A DNA stretch of 64,000 nt, taken from contig MU385721.1 of NCBI GenBank assembly GCA_022497155.1, forward strand, positions 806,001-870,000, read 5' to 3'. This DNA is from Whalleya microplaca (lineage: Eukaryota; Ascomycota; Sordariomycetes; Xylariales; Xylariaceae). How positions within the stretch are numbered: the first letter of the stretch is position 1; the number at the start of each line of letters is the position of its first letter. The position numbers and the translations under genes are program-made. The notes under the pieces were generated by a model. The model saw only the letters and a list, made by a program, of their open reading frames with translations, had not been told where the DNA came from and made no database searches. Shown piece after piece: positions 1 through 12,289 of this stretch.

Positions 1-460
1 TACGGGCTACTATGACTATTATCCTCATAAATCTCATCATTTATTTATGTCTGAAGTCATTGATGACCAAGCATACCAATGTCTTAAATATACCGCTGAA
101 TCTTACATACAAAGATGCGGTCACTCCATAACTGCTCATTCGTAACAGTAACAGCTTTAGCTATTCTTAGACTATAAGGAAAGTATGTATAGAGCAGTTA
201 CACTTACCACGATCCCTTATACTTACATGGTAAATTTCAGGGCCCTACCTATTAACATTGGGCAACTCCTGGATTTCCGGGGTGAATCAAAAGCATGGTG
301 TTGTGGCCCTGAGACGCACACGTAATGGCCTTTGTGTATCATATTGATATTGACTTGTTTTTATCACGCTGTAAACCATAGCAGCTTGATTTCTGATTTA
401 TTTTCTTCACCTCTCGTGTGGATAGATGCAATCTTTATTCAGCAATCCTTGCTGCCGATC
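1..460. other. Gene-free AT-rich segment at left edge
   Basis: No credible coding frame, RNA gene or repeat was seen here. It lies downstream of the SDR gene, which ends at 461, so it should contain that gene's 3' UTR. Confidence 0.5.
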
Positions 461-1362
461 CTACGTCAGAGTAAATCCGCCATCAACAACTAAAACAGCG
501 CCCTGCATGTAACTGCTCATCGGTGATGCTAGGAAAACGATACAATCTGAAATTTCGTCAACCTCGCCAGCCCTCTTCATAGAGCACCTCTGAATTTCGG
601 CAGCGAATGGTGTAGCATCACCTTGCGCCAAGACGCTGTTCGTTAAGGCGGTCTTCGCAAACCTATGACTACGTTAGATATATACCACAGGTATTACAGA
701 GAGTACGAACCCTGGACAAATAGCGTTAATTCGAATGCCATGTTCACCGTACTGAACAGCATCTGCCTTGGTCATGCCCACGACGCCATGCTTAGCGGCA
801 GTGTAGGCAGTGTGCGGCAGCCCCCTAGGCGGGCCGAACAAGCCGAACATGGATGCCGTGTTGATGATTACTCCACGTCCATGTCGTATTCCCTTGTTCT
901 CTTGCTTCATGAAAATAGCCAGCTCTTCTCTTTCGCATCTCCAAACGCCATTCAAGTTCGTCTGGATGAGGTTGGCATAGTCAGCCTCGTCAACCAGATG
1001 TGTGTTATCGATCGGGCCGCGGATACCGGCATTGTTGACCGCGATGTCGAGCCGCCCGAACTTTTTAACGACTTCTTCAAACGCCGATTTGACTTGCTGT
1101 CCATCTCGGACGTCGAGCTGTAGTTGTAAGATCTCGACGTCAGGATATTTTGCCTGCAGCTCCTTCACTGCCGTCGCCAACACATCGGCATTGAAATCGG
1201 TAAGCGCAAGCCGTTGGATACCATGCTTGGCGAATGCGTATGCCGTGTACAGTCCGATACCTGTAATCCATGTTGTTAGACTAGAGCACATAACAGCGAA
1301 TGAGACTTCCTACCTTGGGCTGCACCAGTGATGAAAGCCGTTCCGCTCAGGAGGGTTGCCAT
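461..1362 (-). CDS. Short-chain dehydrogenase/reductase (classical SDR), three exons
   Basis: Predicted NAD(P)-dependent oxidoreductase of about 264 residues; the substrate is unknown. Model: exon 1 1362-1314, exon 2 1260-707, exon 3 652-461, with introns of 53 and 54 nt in consistent phase. Exon 1 supplies the start MATLLSGTAFITG and, across the first intron, the cofactor loop TGAAQGIG (residues 12-19). Exon 2 has NNAG (about 92-95), the catalytic Ser in NTAS (about 153) and the YTAAK pair (Tyr169, Lys173), followed by the NAICPGF segment. Exon 3 ends in VVDGGFTLT, the usual classical-SDR C-terminus. Length is normal for the family (about 250-270). The 3' acceptor of intron 2 was chosen among several because only 653/652 restores the frame. 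The gene stands alone in AT-rich DNA, so the pathway cannot be inferred. Confidence 0.88.
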
Positions 1363-3944
1363 GATGTTAGTTCTAAGTAACGACTAGTGGACAATAGAGA
1401 GGATAGTGAAAAGTAGACGGTCAGTTATATGATCGAGACATCCATCTCTAAATACACGTACGAAAAATAGAAACCCCTACACTAGACCATTTTTTTATCC
1501 AAACATGCCATTCGAAGACAGTTGTCATGATGAAGAGACGCTAAGGTGAAGGCTATTGATTTGTAACTCGCTATGTAGGTGAACATAGTAGCATTGCAGT
1601 ATGTATGAAATGGTATCTGACTTCTCTGATTGGCTCAGATCCTGGGCAACAACTTCAACCACCGTAAAAGGTCTATCCCAAGAACATGGTTCCTACAGCC
1701 CCAGCATGTGTTCTCTAACCAGGTGAACTACGCAGTGCCTTGTCAAAAGATATGGACCGCTGTCCAAGGTCATAGTGACCCATTTTAGCCTTGCCAAGCA
1801 TCTATCCTTTCCCTTGTAAGTCCAACTGCTGCCGAGTATAAGTGTCCGCTTTATACATACATAGTATGTACGCAGTACATCATCATACGTTGTAGGCCAA
1901 ACCAACTCGAATTCATATCGTGAACGCTCTCCATTAGTTGGGTACTGAAATATGTTTTCCTAATTAAACAAGGTTTACAATAGCATGTAATTGATGATAG
2001 GGGCTACTTATGCACTCATTCATATCTAAGTGCTTTTACATTCTCTTGAGTTCAATCAGCTTTGAGTAAGCACAGTACCTATATGCGAATCGAGGACTCT
2101 CTCGATATCCGCGAGATAAACTCAAGAGCCTCACGTTGGCAATGGCCCGGATGATCGCAGAACTGACAATAGGTATCGCCTAACCTTACCCCGGTTACTG
2201 ACTCCTGCGCCAAGATCTTGGGCACCTTGACCTCAAAACTGATTGTCCCAAATCCCAGTGTGGTTTCCGAGAATAATCAAGAGTCTCATTACCTAAAGCC
2301 TCGCTTAACTTAAGTAGTGCGCGGGAATACCCGAAATCATTTTATTCCCATGCACTGCCTTACTAACCCGAGGCGTTGAGCAACCCTAAGGTCCGAGCTC
2401 TGCGGCGTGAGTTCATGTGTACCACATGAATGAAGCCTAAGTTCGCTCAAAACACCCCAATTCCTTCCATGAATGCCCATCCACTTGAAACAAAGTAGAT
2501 TAGCGGACCCCAGAGATGCGGGGTCAATTGGGCGAAAGGATTTGGATCCCGGTTGGGTCTCCGGCCGGAGGCGGGACGTCGGGGACCTTCCGGCACGTTT
2601 CGATATCTCCCCACCTGCTTGACTGCGGCGGTGAATAACACTCGTTGTCAATTGCTGTATCTTTCTAGGGTTCAAATTGGATTACATGTGTTGAGATAAT
2701 CAGCATTTGCCAATATTCAACTCAATATTTCCCTCACAACCAGTTTAATATAACTACTGTGTGGTAAATACCGTCATGGGCCTTCGTGACGTAGAAACGT
2801 AGGAACATTTAATGGATTTGTTGATGACTCTCTAGGGAGCCAGACTCAGTTTTGGCAGTTCTGGCTGAGCGAGGTATCGTAATTTCACCAGTATTCTTCC
2901 TGGTACCGTTCCTTGTTCCCCATTTAAGTTGAAGCTCACGGGCCTACCAAGTGGGTTCCAAGTCCTATATTCAAGCATAAGGCTTCCAGAAACACTCCTA
3001 CGAACTCGTGAGCGTAGAAATCACAAGTGAAGGAGAAGGAGTTCCTCTCTTGGGTTATAATTCTTCGAAGCGAGGTCTCTAGCAGCAAGTAAATGACCAG
3101 AGAGTGAACTTGCACCTACCCCAGCGATCGATTGTACCCTCCGTTCAAGTATGGCATGTATTTATGATGGGGTTAATATTTTGTGCGAATGAGGATACTC
3201 TCGTGGATTCTCACTTCTACCTTCAGTGTGTCTCCAGTGCCTAAGCGCCGGGATATACATATAATTCTCTAACAAAACATGGCCATTGTTCGAGTTCCAA
3301 GGCTACCCATGCCATGTTGGACATCTAGATGCCCCTGCAGAATAGTCAAGCAGTTAGTCACTCTAGCTTATTAATGCTCACTTGGAACGTAGATATTGTG
3401 CATTATTATAGTAACTTGAAAATTGTGTAACGTCGTCCATATATCATTAAGTAGTCGTCAGCTTGTCTTTGTAGGCCTAATATCGAAAAGTTCCCCTGTA
3501 CTGCCAAGCATCTGAAATGAGAACCGTACTTCGCCTATGAGCATACTGGCATAGAGTACGGTTTAGAACCTAGCTAGTTAGCCACGGTCCTCATTTAGAT
3601 TTATAGAATAAGAAACTGAAACAGTCAGGGAGCCGGCACTCAACAATGAAAACTTTGTAACCTAACCTATATTTCGCGCCCGAAGCCAAAGACACCAGGC
3701 ACCACAGGGCGTCGATTGTGGAAACTTCCAATTGTATATTAAACAATACCATCTGGCATTCTCCACGTCTCTCTTCTTTTCTCCATCGCGATCCGTCATA
3801 TTCCAATCTACTTCGAGTTGTTTAGTACGGCACTGGCTCTGTCGATATTGCACCCACGAATAGACCAAGAGCACCAGGTGATGGCCTTTGATAGCTCACG
3901 ATTCAGCGAATAATCAAAGAGATCGTTAGGGGGAGAACGTGACG
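1363..3944. other. Gene-free AT-rich tract with a small GC-rich island
   Basis: No gene recognised. Most of this 2.6 kb is AT-rich with only short random frames. About 2390-2640 is distinctly richer in GC (CCGG/CGGAGGC-type words) and has overlapping minus-strand frames of 64 and 112 codons, but neither resembles a known protein. The island could be a remnant of a gene or element, or a promoter segment. Confidence 0.4.
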
Positions 3945-5289
3945 ATGAACGAGATCCTCGCCTACCAGATCGAAACATGGACCGAATATGGCGTCTGTAC
4001 ATTGCTCATGGCCCTGCGTATATTTGTGCGCATTCGAGTCTACGGAATAAAGGGGCTGGATTGGGATGACTATCTGATGGGTCTTGCCTTTGTAGGTGGA
4101 AAGGCTAAAGTTGGTTTGGCCTACGATAGCTGACTATAACTCGCAGGTCATCATAACTATAATGTCAGTCGCGGCTCATGGTGTGTCAACGTACGGCCAT
4201 AATAAGGTGCCAGGAATCGGACCTGAGTCGAATCCAACGAGACTCCAAATCGTCACACAGACTCCGGAGGTGGCAGACGCTCTCGCGGTGGGCTCCAAAT
4301 ATTTTCTCATTGGTTGGTTCACATATCCGGGCTATGTGTGGACGTTGAAACTGTGCATGATGTTCTTCCTGAAGCGACTTACGGCAGGCCTTTGGGTGAA
4401 AAAGTTTATCACGCCGGTAATGGTCATGATAGCTCTGTGCTATGTCATCATTGTCATCGTGGTAACCACCAATTGCCGGCCCTTTTACAAGTATTGGCAG
4501 ATTTACCCTGACCCGGGATGTAGGTTAACAACAAATTCAGTTGATTGCCAGCAGCCTTGATGCTAACACCACGTCAGATAATTGCTATCCTGATACATTG
4601 GCGCTTTATGTGGCGGTTCTAACAATGAATCTATTTACCGACGCTTGTATTGTTCTAATCCCTTTACCGGTATGTGGTGAGAGCCAACAGTCTATTCATA
4701 TATGCTAAAGAAAAACAGATTCTTCGTGGGGCCAGGATGTCAGTTTGGAAGAAGCTTGGGCTGGGAGTTTTGTTATCCGCAGGAGTTTTCATCATGATCG
4801 CTGCGATAGTCCGGGTGTACATGTCAATCACAGTAAGTTCTCCCACCCAATGGAATCGTTATCTCTTAGGGTAGGCTTCCCTTATTCTGACCATACTAGA
4901 GCCCGAGTGGTGCAGCTCCAGCGTTCTGGGCATGCCGAGAAACATTAGTCGCCTGTTTCGTGGTCAATGCCCCCCTCCTAGTTCCCTTATTCAAGAGGAG
5001 CTTCTGGTCTGGTAGCTTAAGCCAGTCGACCACGTACAATTCACGGGACATTCACTCGGGGCATATTCAACTATCAGACCAGAAGCACAAGAAAAAGTTC
5101 AGGCACCCCAACGATCTCGACACCTTCATGGGCAAGGACCGAACCGTCATTGACATTGAAACTGCAAGCACCGAGCACATAAATAGTCCGACCAACGACG
5201 GTATTCATGTAAAGAGGGACGTGATGATTGCAAATTCATCGTACGAACAATGGGGAGGAAGTGACGGCAAAACTTCGAGAGGTTCTTAA
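3945..5289 (+). CDS. Rhodopsin-domain integral membrane protein (SAT4/Pth11-like), five exons
   Basis: Predicted seven-helix membrane protein of 371 residues, from the large fungal family with a SAT4/rhodopsin-like domain that includes Pth11-type receptors. Ligand and role are unknown. Exons: 3945-4091, 4147-4519, 4578-4669, 4719-4832, 4900-5289; all phases agree. Family hallmarks seen in order: first helix followed by GLDWDDYLM, a histidine-glycine loop (AAHGVSTYGHN), a long helix ending in PFYKYW, the extracellular NCYPD segment, a cytoplasmic basic ARMSVWKKLG stretch, and VNAPLLVPLFKRSFW at the end of the last helix. A hydrophilic tail of about 90 residues follows. The start is the ATG at 3945; a GTG two codons upstream is not expected to be used. 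The splice model rescues what otherwise looks like a broken gene, so it appears intact. Confidence 0.82.
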
Positions 5290-7616
5290 TCAGAAAGGAT
5301 GAAATGCAATGGAAACCCGCTTCAACCAGGATTCACACTCCTGTTGAACTACGTCATGACTATTAAAGGCTTTCAAGGCTAACTGCCTGTCGGCACCTTA
5401 TCACGACTGGGTATCAAGTACCTAAGAAAGCGATAGCAGATTATTGGGGAACTAACCTGTGTGACTAGTTGACACCGGCTACTACTGGGCTCTATATATT
5501 CGACCAAACGACCTCAGTAATGTGTTCCGCAAATACCTCAACCACTAAATGGCACTAAATAGTGATGTCAAGCACAATGCACTTCGCCAGGATCAACTAC
5601 AGGTTGGATACTTGTATGATGCTCACTACTCAGACTCCTACAATTGAGAAGCTGGCTAGGTCTCAGACATTTCGCTTCATCCTCGATACATGCTCATTGT
5701 TGCTCAAGTCATGCATTTCCTCTTCAGGGTCATAGCCCAACATGTGTCGATAAATATCTCGATGCAGTAGACTATAATTTACTTACAAGCGCCGGGGTCG
5801 CGACTATTTGTAGCTAGCAAAAATCCGTTTTAACGCTTCATCATAATGGTCTACCTAATAAGTACTATCTGAGGCATGGTGAACCGTGATATGAATGAAT
5901 CGAACTCATACTCCAAGTTGAGGAGCCTGTTATAGCGTTTAAATTCCGAGATCACGCTATGTCGTATATCAACTACCCTCACATTCTAGTAGTTGTAAAG
6001 TGAAATCCAAGTTCCTTAGTCTAAACCTTACTCAAAAAAGAAAAGCATGGGTGATGTTACCTGTTGTAGAAAATCGTTGAAGCCAAAATGGCCGTTAGCC
6101 ATTTCCGCGGTCCCCTTTCCCCTTCTTTCAAATTTTTATTTATTGATTTAATATACCTAGCATATCCCTTAAATTTTACGTTCATCTCCATTTATTTACA
6201 AGTTTAGTATAGCTGACCTCCTTTGGGATACCGGCTACATTTCTTCATAGGTTGGATATCCGCATAGCTTCGGTCGTACGGTGTTTATATGGTGTTTTGG
6301 CTAGTCAGTAACGACTATATATGTACTGTATGTTAGGATGAAGCCACTGTGATCCACACACCCTACTCATACAGCTCTCCACGTTGGTGCCAACTTCTTG
6401 GGAGCTCAGATTGAGCCTCAGCCTATTTCAAGCCAAATACGGGTTAGGATGTGCGGGTCACAGTAGCTTTCATCCAATATATAATGGCTTTAGTCGTTTC
6501 GTAGTAGTCGGGGTATCCCTACTAGCAATTCCGAATAGATGGAGCCCAAGACAATCGCAAGTTTTCTTGAATTGTTCTAACAAATTCTAAGTTTTGTATA
6601 TACCCTTGCACATCTATTTCTGCTATATGCGAATTGAAGCTCAATTATAAGGCCGACATTACATATAAATACATTGTTTTTTTATACTAATCAGTAAAAT
6701 CCCTGTGAAATATCCGAGGACCTCGAAGCTCATGTTTAGCGCTGAAGCCTGTGAATAGGTAGGTTGATGCAACGTTAACTGCAAGATGTTAGCTAAAAGG
6801 GAGAGCCAAGGGAGTAGATGGCAGGGACGAGAGTCTGACGTAAGTTGGATGAGGTACTGTCCTATGGAGATGGTACAATTCTACATGGTACATGATAACA
6901 AGTTATAACTAAGGTAGAGCGGAGTACTTAGAATTGCTCGGCAACTGCTCTAAACAAATTATATACCAACAGCGCTTTATTTATAAGGGAACGGTCAAAG
7001 CAACAGTGAGTTGTATGTCTCTTATGTGCTATATTCCGGGGCTAGTATCCTTCGATAAGACACTATGCAGTCAGAGAGCATGGGAAAAAAGCATCGTGTT
7101 GAGCACGTCACCTGAGTATAAATATATATGCACAAGAAGAGATAATAATACTAGTGGGGGCCTATATATATATGTATATTGAATTGAACATCGGTGGTAT
7201 TCGGACGTGAATGATAGTAGCGCTGATTCAAACCCCAGAATGGTATCTCTATGCTCAACTCCATCGATGGCCAATTGCTCTCATCATCCCATCCTTATTA
7301 CAAGCGCCGAGCCAACGGAGCTGAAGTGAGCCTCCCACGCCACCGTACCAAAGTCTAAAGATGGAAATCCTCCAAAGTGTCGTGAAATCGTCTATCGCCG
7401 TGAATCCAGGGTAATTTAAATGACTGGCGAGCATGGGCCAGACCATTCAATCGAGAGACGCATATCCGTAACCGTCGTAGTGGCTCCTTGACCTGAGGTA
7501 GACCACTTGATGCCGCCCACTGGTCCCATCCATGGCCACTACTTCAGTATCCACCAGCCTACTCCAGCTTGTCTTGTTGTTGGGTCTCAGGCTGGTTTAT
7601 ATAGGAACATATTCCT
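5290..7616. other. Gene-free AT-rich tract
   Basis: About 2.3 kb of AT-rich sequence without a supported gene. Short frames (for example 68 codons at 6384 and 82 at 6934) have no family features. No terminal repeats or transposase motifs were recognised. It may be repeat-derived DNA degraded beyond recognition, but this is not shown. Confidence 0.4.
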
Positions 7617-7829
7617 TCATGGTCGCTGGAGAGCAATGGGGAAGTCTCGCAGACGACGCTTGAGCGCCTCGTGCTCGATTGTGCTGTTCACGACCCTAGC
7701 CTTCACTGAGGTTGTGGAGGTGGGAGCGGGGGGGGCAGCAGGTTCAGTCCCGTTGGTGAATGGGAAAGGAACAGCAGAGCCGAGTTGAAACACAGCCGTG
7801 GCGGCGAGCAGAGCAGCGAAGAAACGAGC
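7617..7829 (-). CDS. Small secreted protein, 71 residues
   Basis: Unrecognised product with a clear signal peptide: MARFF start, hydrophobic core rich in Ala/Leu to about residue 19, and a probable cleavage after GSA (residue 20). The mature part is about 51 residues, begins with VPFPF, has two N-glycosylation sequons (NGT, NST), a Pro/Ala/Thr/Ser-rich stretch, and a charged C-terminal helix-like region (HEALKRRLRDFP). There are no cysteines in the mature part, which is unusual for secreted fungal effectors. GC content is higher than in the flanks. It may be complete, or the first exon of a longer gene; no convincing downstream exon was found. Start ATG is at 7829-7827. Confidence 0.55.
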   Translation of the reverse strand, partial: ARFFAALLAATAVFQLGSAVPFPFTNGTEPAAPPAPTSTTSVKARVVNSTIEHEALKRRLRDFPIALQRP

Positions 7830-10800
7830 CATTGTTGCTGGTTTGAAAGATGGTAACGATAGCTAGGGCGGCAGAGAACGAGAGCTATGAGGTCGGTGGC
7901 TGGAGGAACTAAAAGCGCTGGCAGCTATTCTTCAACTCAGGGGAGACCTACCTCCTTATATGGCCGAGTCCGTTTACTGCGTGCCATTTATAAAGGATCG
8001 GCATTTGCATAAGCGTTTGTTACTCAGACGGAACTTCCTGAATCTCAACAATAATCTCGGCTCCAGTATCCCACATGTATCATAGATTAATACAATATCG
8101 AGGTTGCCAAGACTACACACTTGTCCCTGACACTCATTCGACCGGAGACTGGCCCTATCTTGATAGGTTGTGAAAAGCGAGCCAGGGGTATATGCACACT
8201 AGTAGCTTACGGACCAACAAGATCGACAGGTTCTCGCGATTCATGTAGCCGCACACTAAGTTGTGAATAATGACTGCAGGGGTAGGTAATAGCCACTATA
8301 TATCTGTCCTCTGTTTACTTGATTGAATCGAGGCCCCTGGGAGGCCTACTTTGTAGTCCAGCTGTCCAGTAGGGTGGTCGACAAGTCATGAAATCGGGCG
8401 ATTGCGATTCGACATGGAAGAATAGAGTAGCACCGGGGCTTGCTCGGTTGAGAGGTAAGCGACTGTGGCACGACGTAACATTCACTATAAGCATTACAGA
8501 TACTCACTTGCACATCCATCACGCAGTTGGACCCTCAAGTTGCGAGCGCTGAAGACTCAAGCGCTATCTACGTCGACACGAGTTAGGGTCGCATACGGCT
8601 GAATTCAGACCAATTCACATGCTGCAGACTCCTCGAGCCCACATGTAGGGATTCATTGGCCTATTGCCTATCTAGGTATCTGAGTCGATAAAACACCGAA
8701 ACGAGCAGATTCTCAAGGTCGCCATGTCTGCGGGGTGGGACAGCGTCGGCGCAACCCAGCCATGCAGCCAATATTTCCACTTATAAAGGTTTATAAAGCC
8801 GGAGCGGGTTGAAATGGGTCCACCAAATAACGGTAGATTGGCAGCTTGGCTTATATCTAGCCAGACCTCCGTCGCGAAACGTGCGGCAGAGATAAGGTAC
8901 CTGGCGCTCATGCAGTATTCTGCGAGTTGCACTTATACCACGTCCCAATGGCACATTTATTGGCGCGGTAGATCGAGCTGCTGTCATAAGCAAACGCGCG
9001 AGGATGTATGCGGTTTTTGATCTTTATCGCACACCATTACCAATTCTACATCTGACATTCCAGATTCCGTAAGGCGGCCTGATTCAGATCGGTGGAGTTA
9101 TCACCGCATCGACAGGGGTAACCAAGTGCCGATCGTAGCGTGTTTGGCTAGTGATTTCGTCGATCTTGGGATCGACTACTAGGTGGAGTTTTCTCTATTG
9201 TGTGTGAATCGGTCCTAAGAAACAAAGGAAGATGACAAAGAAGGTCTCGTTTCCGACTAGAAGTAACCTTTCTTTCTTGGCCTCGTTGATCTGCCAGGCA
9301 CCCGGTCCGGAAGAACTCAAGCAAAGCTGATCTTAGCCTTTATCAGCAGGCGACATGCAGTATGCATAGGAGCTTCCGTTATGTTCTTGGTAAGGTCTCC
9401 ATGTCCATGGTGAGAGAAAAAAGGAGAATGGAAATGCTCGACATTTCTTTTTTCCCCTAGGAGTCCCATATCAGGATATCCGAAGCTCTCAATATTGTTC
9501 AATATTTAGTGTTAAAATCTTACGTCAGGTACCCGTCATAGTGACTTTTATTTTTAGCCGGCTTTCCACCGCGCAATATACATGCTGCAGCAGTCTTTGC
9601 ATATCCAGCCAGCCCAATGGCATCGTTACGGAAGATCGGCGATCCGATTCACGAAGACTTCAAGTGGGAAAAGGAAAGCGGGAAGAGAATTCAAGGGTAG
9701 TCGATAAAAACTATGCCGTAATGGCTGCTGCATTATAGGGTGGTAGGGCGTAGGGCGTTGGGCACCCCCAACAAATTCTGATAAAGATATGAATGATACC
9801 TCTCCTGGTTCTAGATCTACAACCTAGAGGCTATTATCCAACACACCCAATCAAACCATACTGTCGATATTATAAAACAACATTACTGTCTAGAATATTA
9901 AATGCTACCATTTCAATGTCGGTCTCGAAACGAAACGTTTAGAAACGACACTCAAGAATGAAGACGTTAGACTAGCTGGTATTGGGTAAGGAGGTAGGGT
10001 TTGTCAGTACTCGGAAGTGTTGCATTTTGTCCTTCGTCATTCACTTGAACGTCTTACCGACCTATGCCACATACGCCATTGGTCTATTATTAACCATACA
10101 CAAATATCCAGCCTGAAACCCTGCCGCAAACCATTTGCCGTCGTGTTGACCTAGATCAATAGCCATCTCGACCTCCATCACCAATGGGATGAGATAGTTT
10201 CGTTAAGACGAGAACTCGGTCTGGACTCATCATCGCCGCAATTGTCTGGTCACTTTGAAAAGATTGAGGAAAGGTCTCGATGGCAGTGTAATGCCTTATC
10301 TAAGAAATGATCTATTTGTAAGTTGTCTCTAATTACTTCGCGCTTCAAGTGCCCAAGCGTCATTTATGAACGCGTGTTAAGCTTATCGGTAATAGCCACT
10401 TTGGTAGGCATTGTTATTCATCAATGGAATTATTGCTAGGTCTACCTTCTCCATGGTCGCTCCGGGGATTTCCAATAGAACAAACTCCTATAGTCATGAT
10501 GAAGCTGATTTATGAGTTGTGCAAAGACACAGATGCCATTGTCCAATGTTTCATTCAATGATAAGTTATCTCACCACTGCAAATAGTAGAAAATTGGTAA
10601 TGGACGAATGATGCTTCATTGTTCAAGCTGTGAAGTTTCTAGTTTATTTTGAAATCTTAGCGGTTTGCTCTTCGTATGAGGGCTCTTTCAACTTCTTTGG
10701 GCAATAGCACCTGGAATATACCTCCTCAAAAACGACGAGCGAGTCGATTCTTTTTCTTGCATGTCGACAGGATTACTCTCCATAGTAAAGTAGCCTGTTT

Positions 10801-12100
10801 CTTATCGGGTGTCAAGATGTTCTAGACTATAATGACGTTGTTTTGACGATATCATGCATATGGAAGAACCTGAAGTACCATATAAAAGGGAGGGGGCTTA
10901 ATTTCGGGTTTTAGAGTCTATTTAGTGCCTCAAATCAAAGGACTACACTTTTACGTGCTGAATACTATATTTCATGGAGGTCTTGGCCATTGCGTGTTAT
11001 ATCTTCCTTATATCAATTATAGAATTTAGTATCACAGTTACAGTGTGTGTAATGATCATTTAGGTGCTGCCATGATCACTCTAGTAAAATTGTGTCCAGG
11101 TCTAAGATCCGAAGGATCTTCTAGTTACTTAGAAGATAATTGCTCCGAGATCCATAGGCTTAAAAGAGATCTTTAATACCCCTATTATCGTGACATTTAG
11201 CATGTAATGCATTTCATTGTTAAAGTACACAAACATATGTATCTATCTAACTGTTAGCTAAGTAAACTATCAGAAATAATGGAGGTGAAATCAATAGAAG
11301 CAATGAAGCTGTGGAATTGTGGAAATGTTGAAAGCCAACAATGACGATATAAAGTTAATTGGTTACGACTAGAAAGGTGAGATAAGATGAGGCTCACTAG
11401 GCAAAACTCTAAACCCTTAGTTTCTTGAAATGCCTGTCCTTACCTATCAAAGGAAATATAGAATATCAACATTCAATATTTTCCTTGTACAACCACGAAG
11501 CTATCGTAGAGTATATAAGGCGCCATCGTTGACACTGTAAGAGCGGCATCGCAGCGTAAAGGAGACGTGGCTGAGTTATGAGCGGTGAAATGGTTCGACA
11601 ATTAGCATTCAGGGGTGGTAGGATGTTGACTTCATCGCTTTCCCACCACCATATATCTACGATCCAGCAGTCGTTACCTTCCGTGGCCCCCAAGACGACC
11701 AGAAAGGTTGCCACGAAGATTTAAGCAAAAGGGCTATCGTAGAAGCCGAGTAATGCTAGAAATATACTACGAAATAAAATATCAGTCTACTCAACTCTGG
11801 AGCACTAGCTCCTCAGGTAGTACCTAGAAATTAATGTAACCTTGCATATGTATAGTTAACTTTATGAGGGCCATTTAAGAACATATATCGTGTCCAGGAG
11901 TACATATTCACATTGTGTTACAACATAAAGCATTATAAATTATAGGTGTCTCACTTTATATATATTACTACTGTACACCTATAGCGCGCCCCGAAACGTA
12001 CACTCCAAGCCCCAATCGTCTAGTAGGGTTTCCTCGACATGATATCTTGTGAACCGCTCGTTGGTGGTATCCGTGGTCTATCTAAATTTAAGAAGAATCG
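7830..12100. other. Long AT-rich gene desert
   Basis: About 4.3 kb with no supported gene. There is a slightly GC-richer patch at about 8670-9020 with overlapping frames on both strands, a short frame near 9619-9702, and a minus-strand 82-codon frame at 11466-11714; none shows a family motif. No terminal repeats or transposase/reverse transcriptase motifs were seen. The words around 8286 and 10388 share a 13-base match (GGTAATAGCCACT), too short to call a repeat. Confidence 0.4.
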
Positions 12101-12289
12101 TCACTTCCCATCGCCGTCGGGCTTCGGCAGCTTCTCTGCATATGCCTCGAGTTTCTTGCTGTCACTCTGCTTCTTCCCCTTGATGCTTCCCCTTTTCGCC
12201 GGGCCCCCTGCGTTATTCGATTCACCACTACTCCCTCCTCCTCCTCCAAGATCCGACCTCACGCCGTCCAAGTCATCTTCGGCATCCTT
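12101..12289 (-). other. In-frame open extension after the PTEN stop codon
   Basis: Directly after the TGA of the PTEN-like gene, the same frame runs on for 62 sense codons to a second TGA at 12103-12101. Its composition matches the upstream tail: an acidic start (KDAEDDLDGV), a run of five glycines, Lys/Ser-rich middle and a short predicted helix (SKKLEAYAEKL). No intron donor removes the first TGA. It may be a lost C-terminus after a nonsense change, a readthrough extension, or a sequencing error. Confidence 0.45.

Noticed and set aside
2390..2640. GC-rich island as a solo LTR or gene fragment
   Set aside because: No terminal repeats, target-site duplication or protein motif could be seen; only the composition differs.
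3939..3944. GTG start for the rhodopsin-domain gene
   Set aside because: Nuclear fungal genes normally start at ATG; the ATG two codons later keeps the whole first helix.
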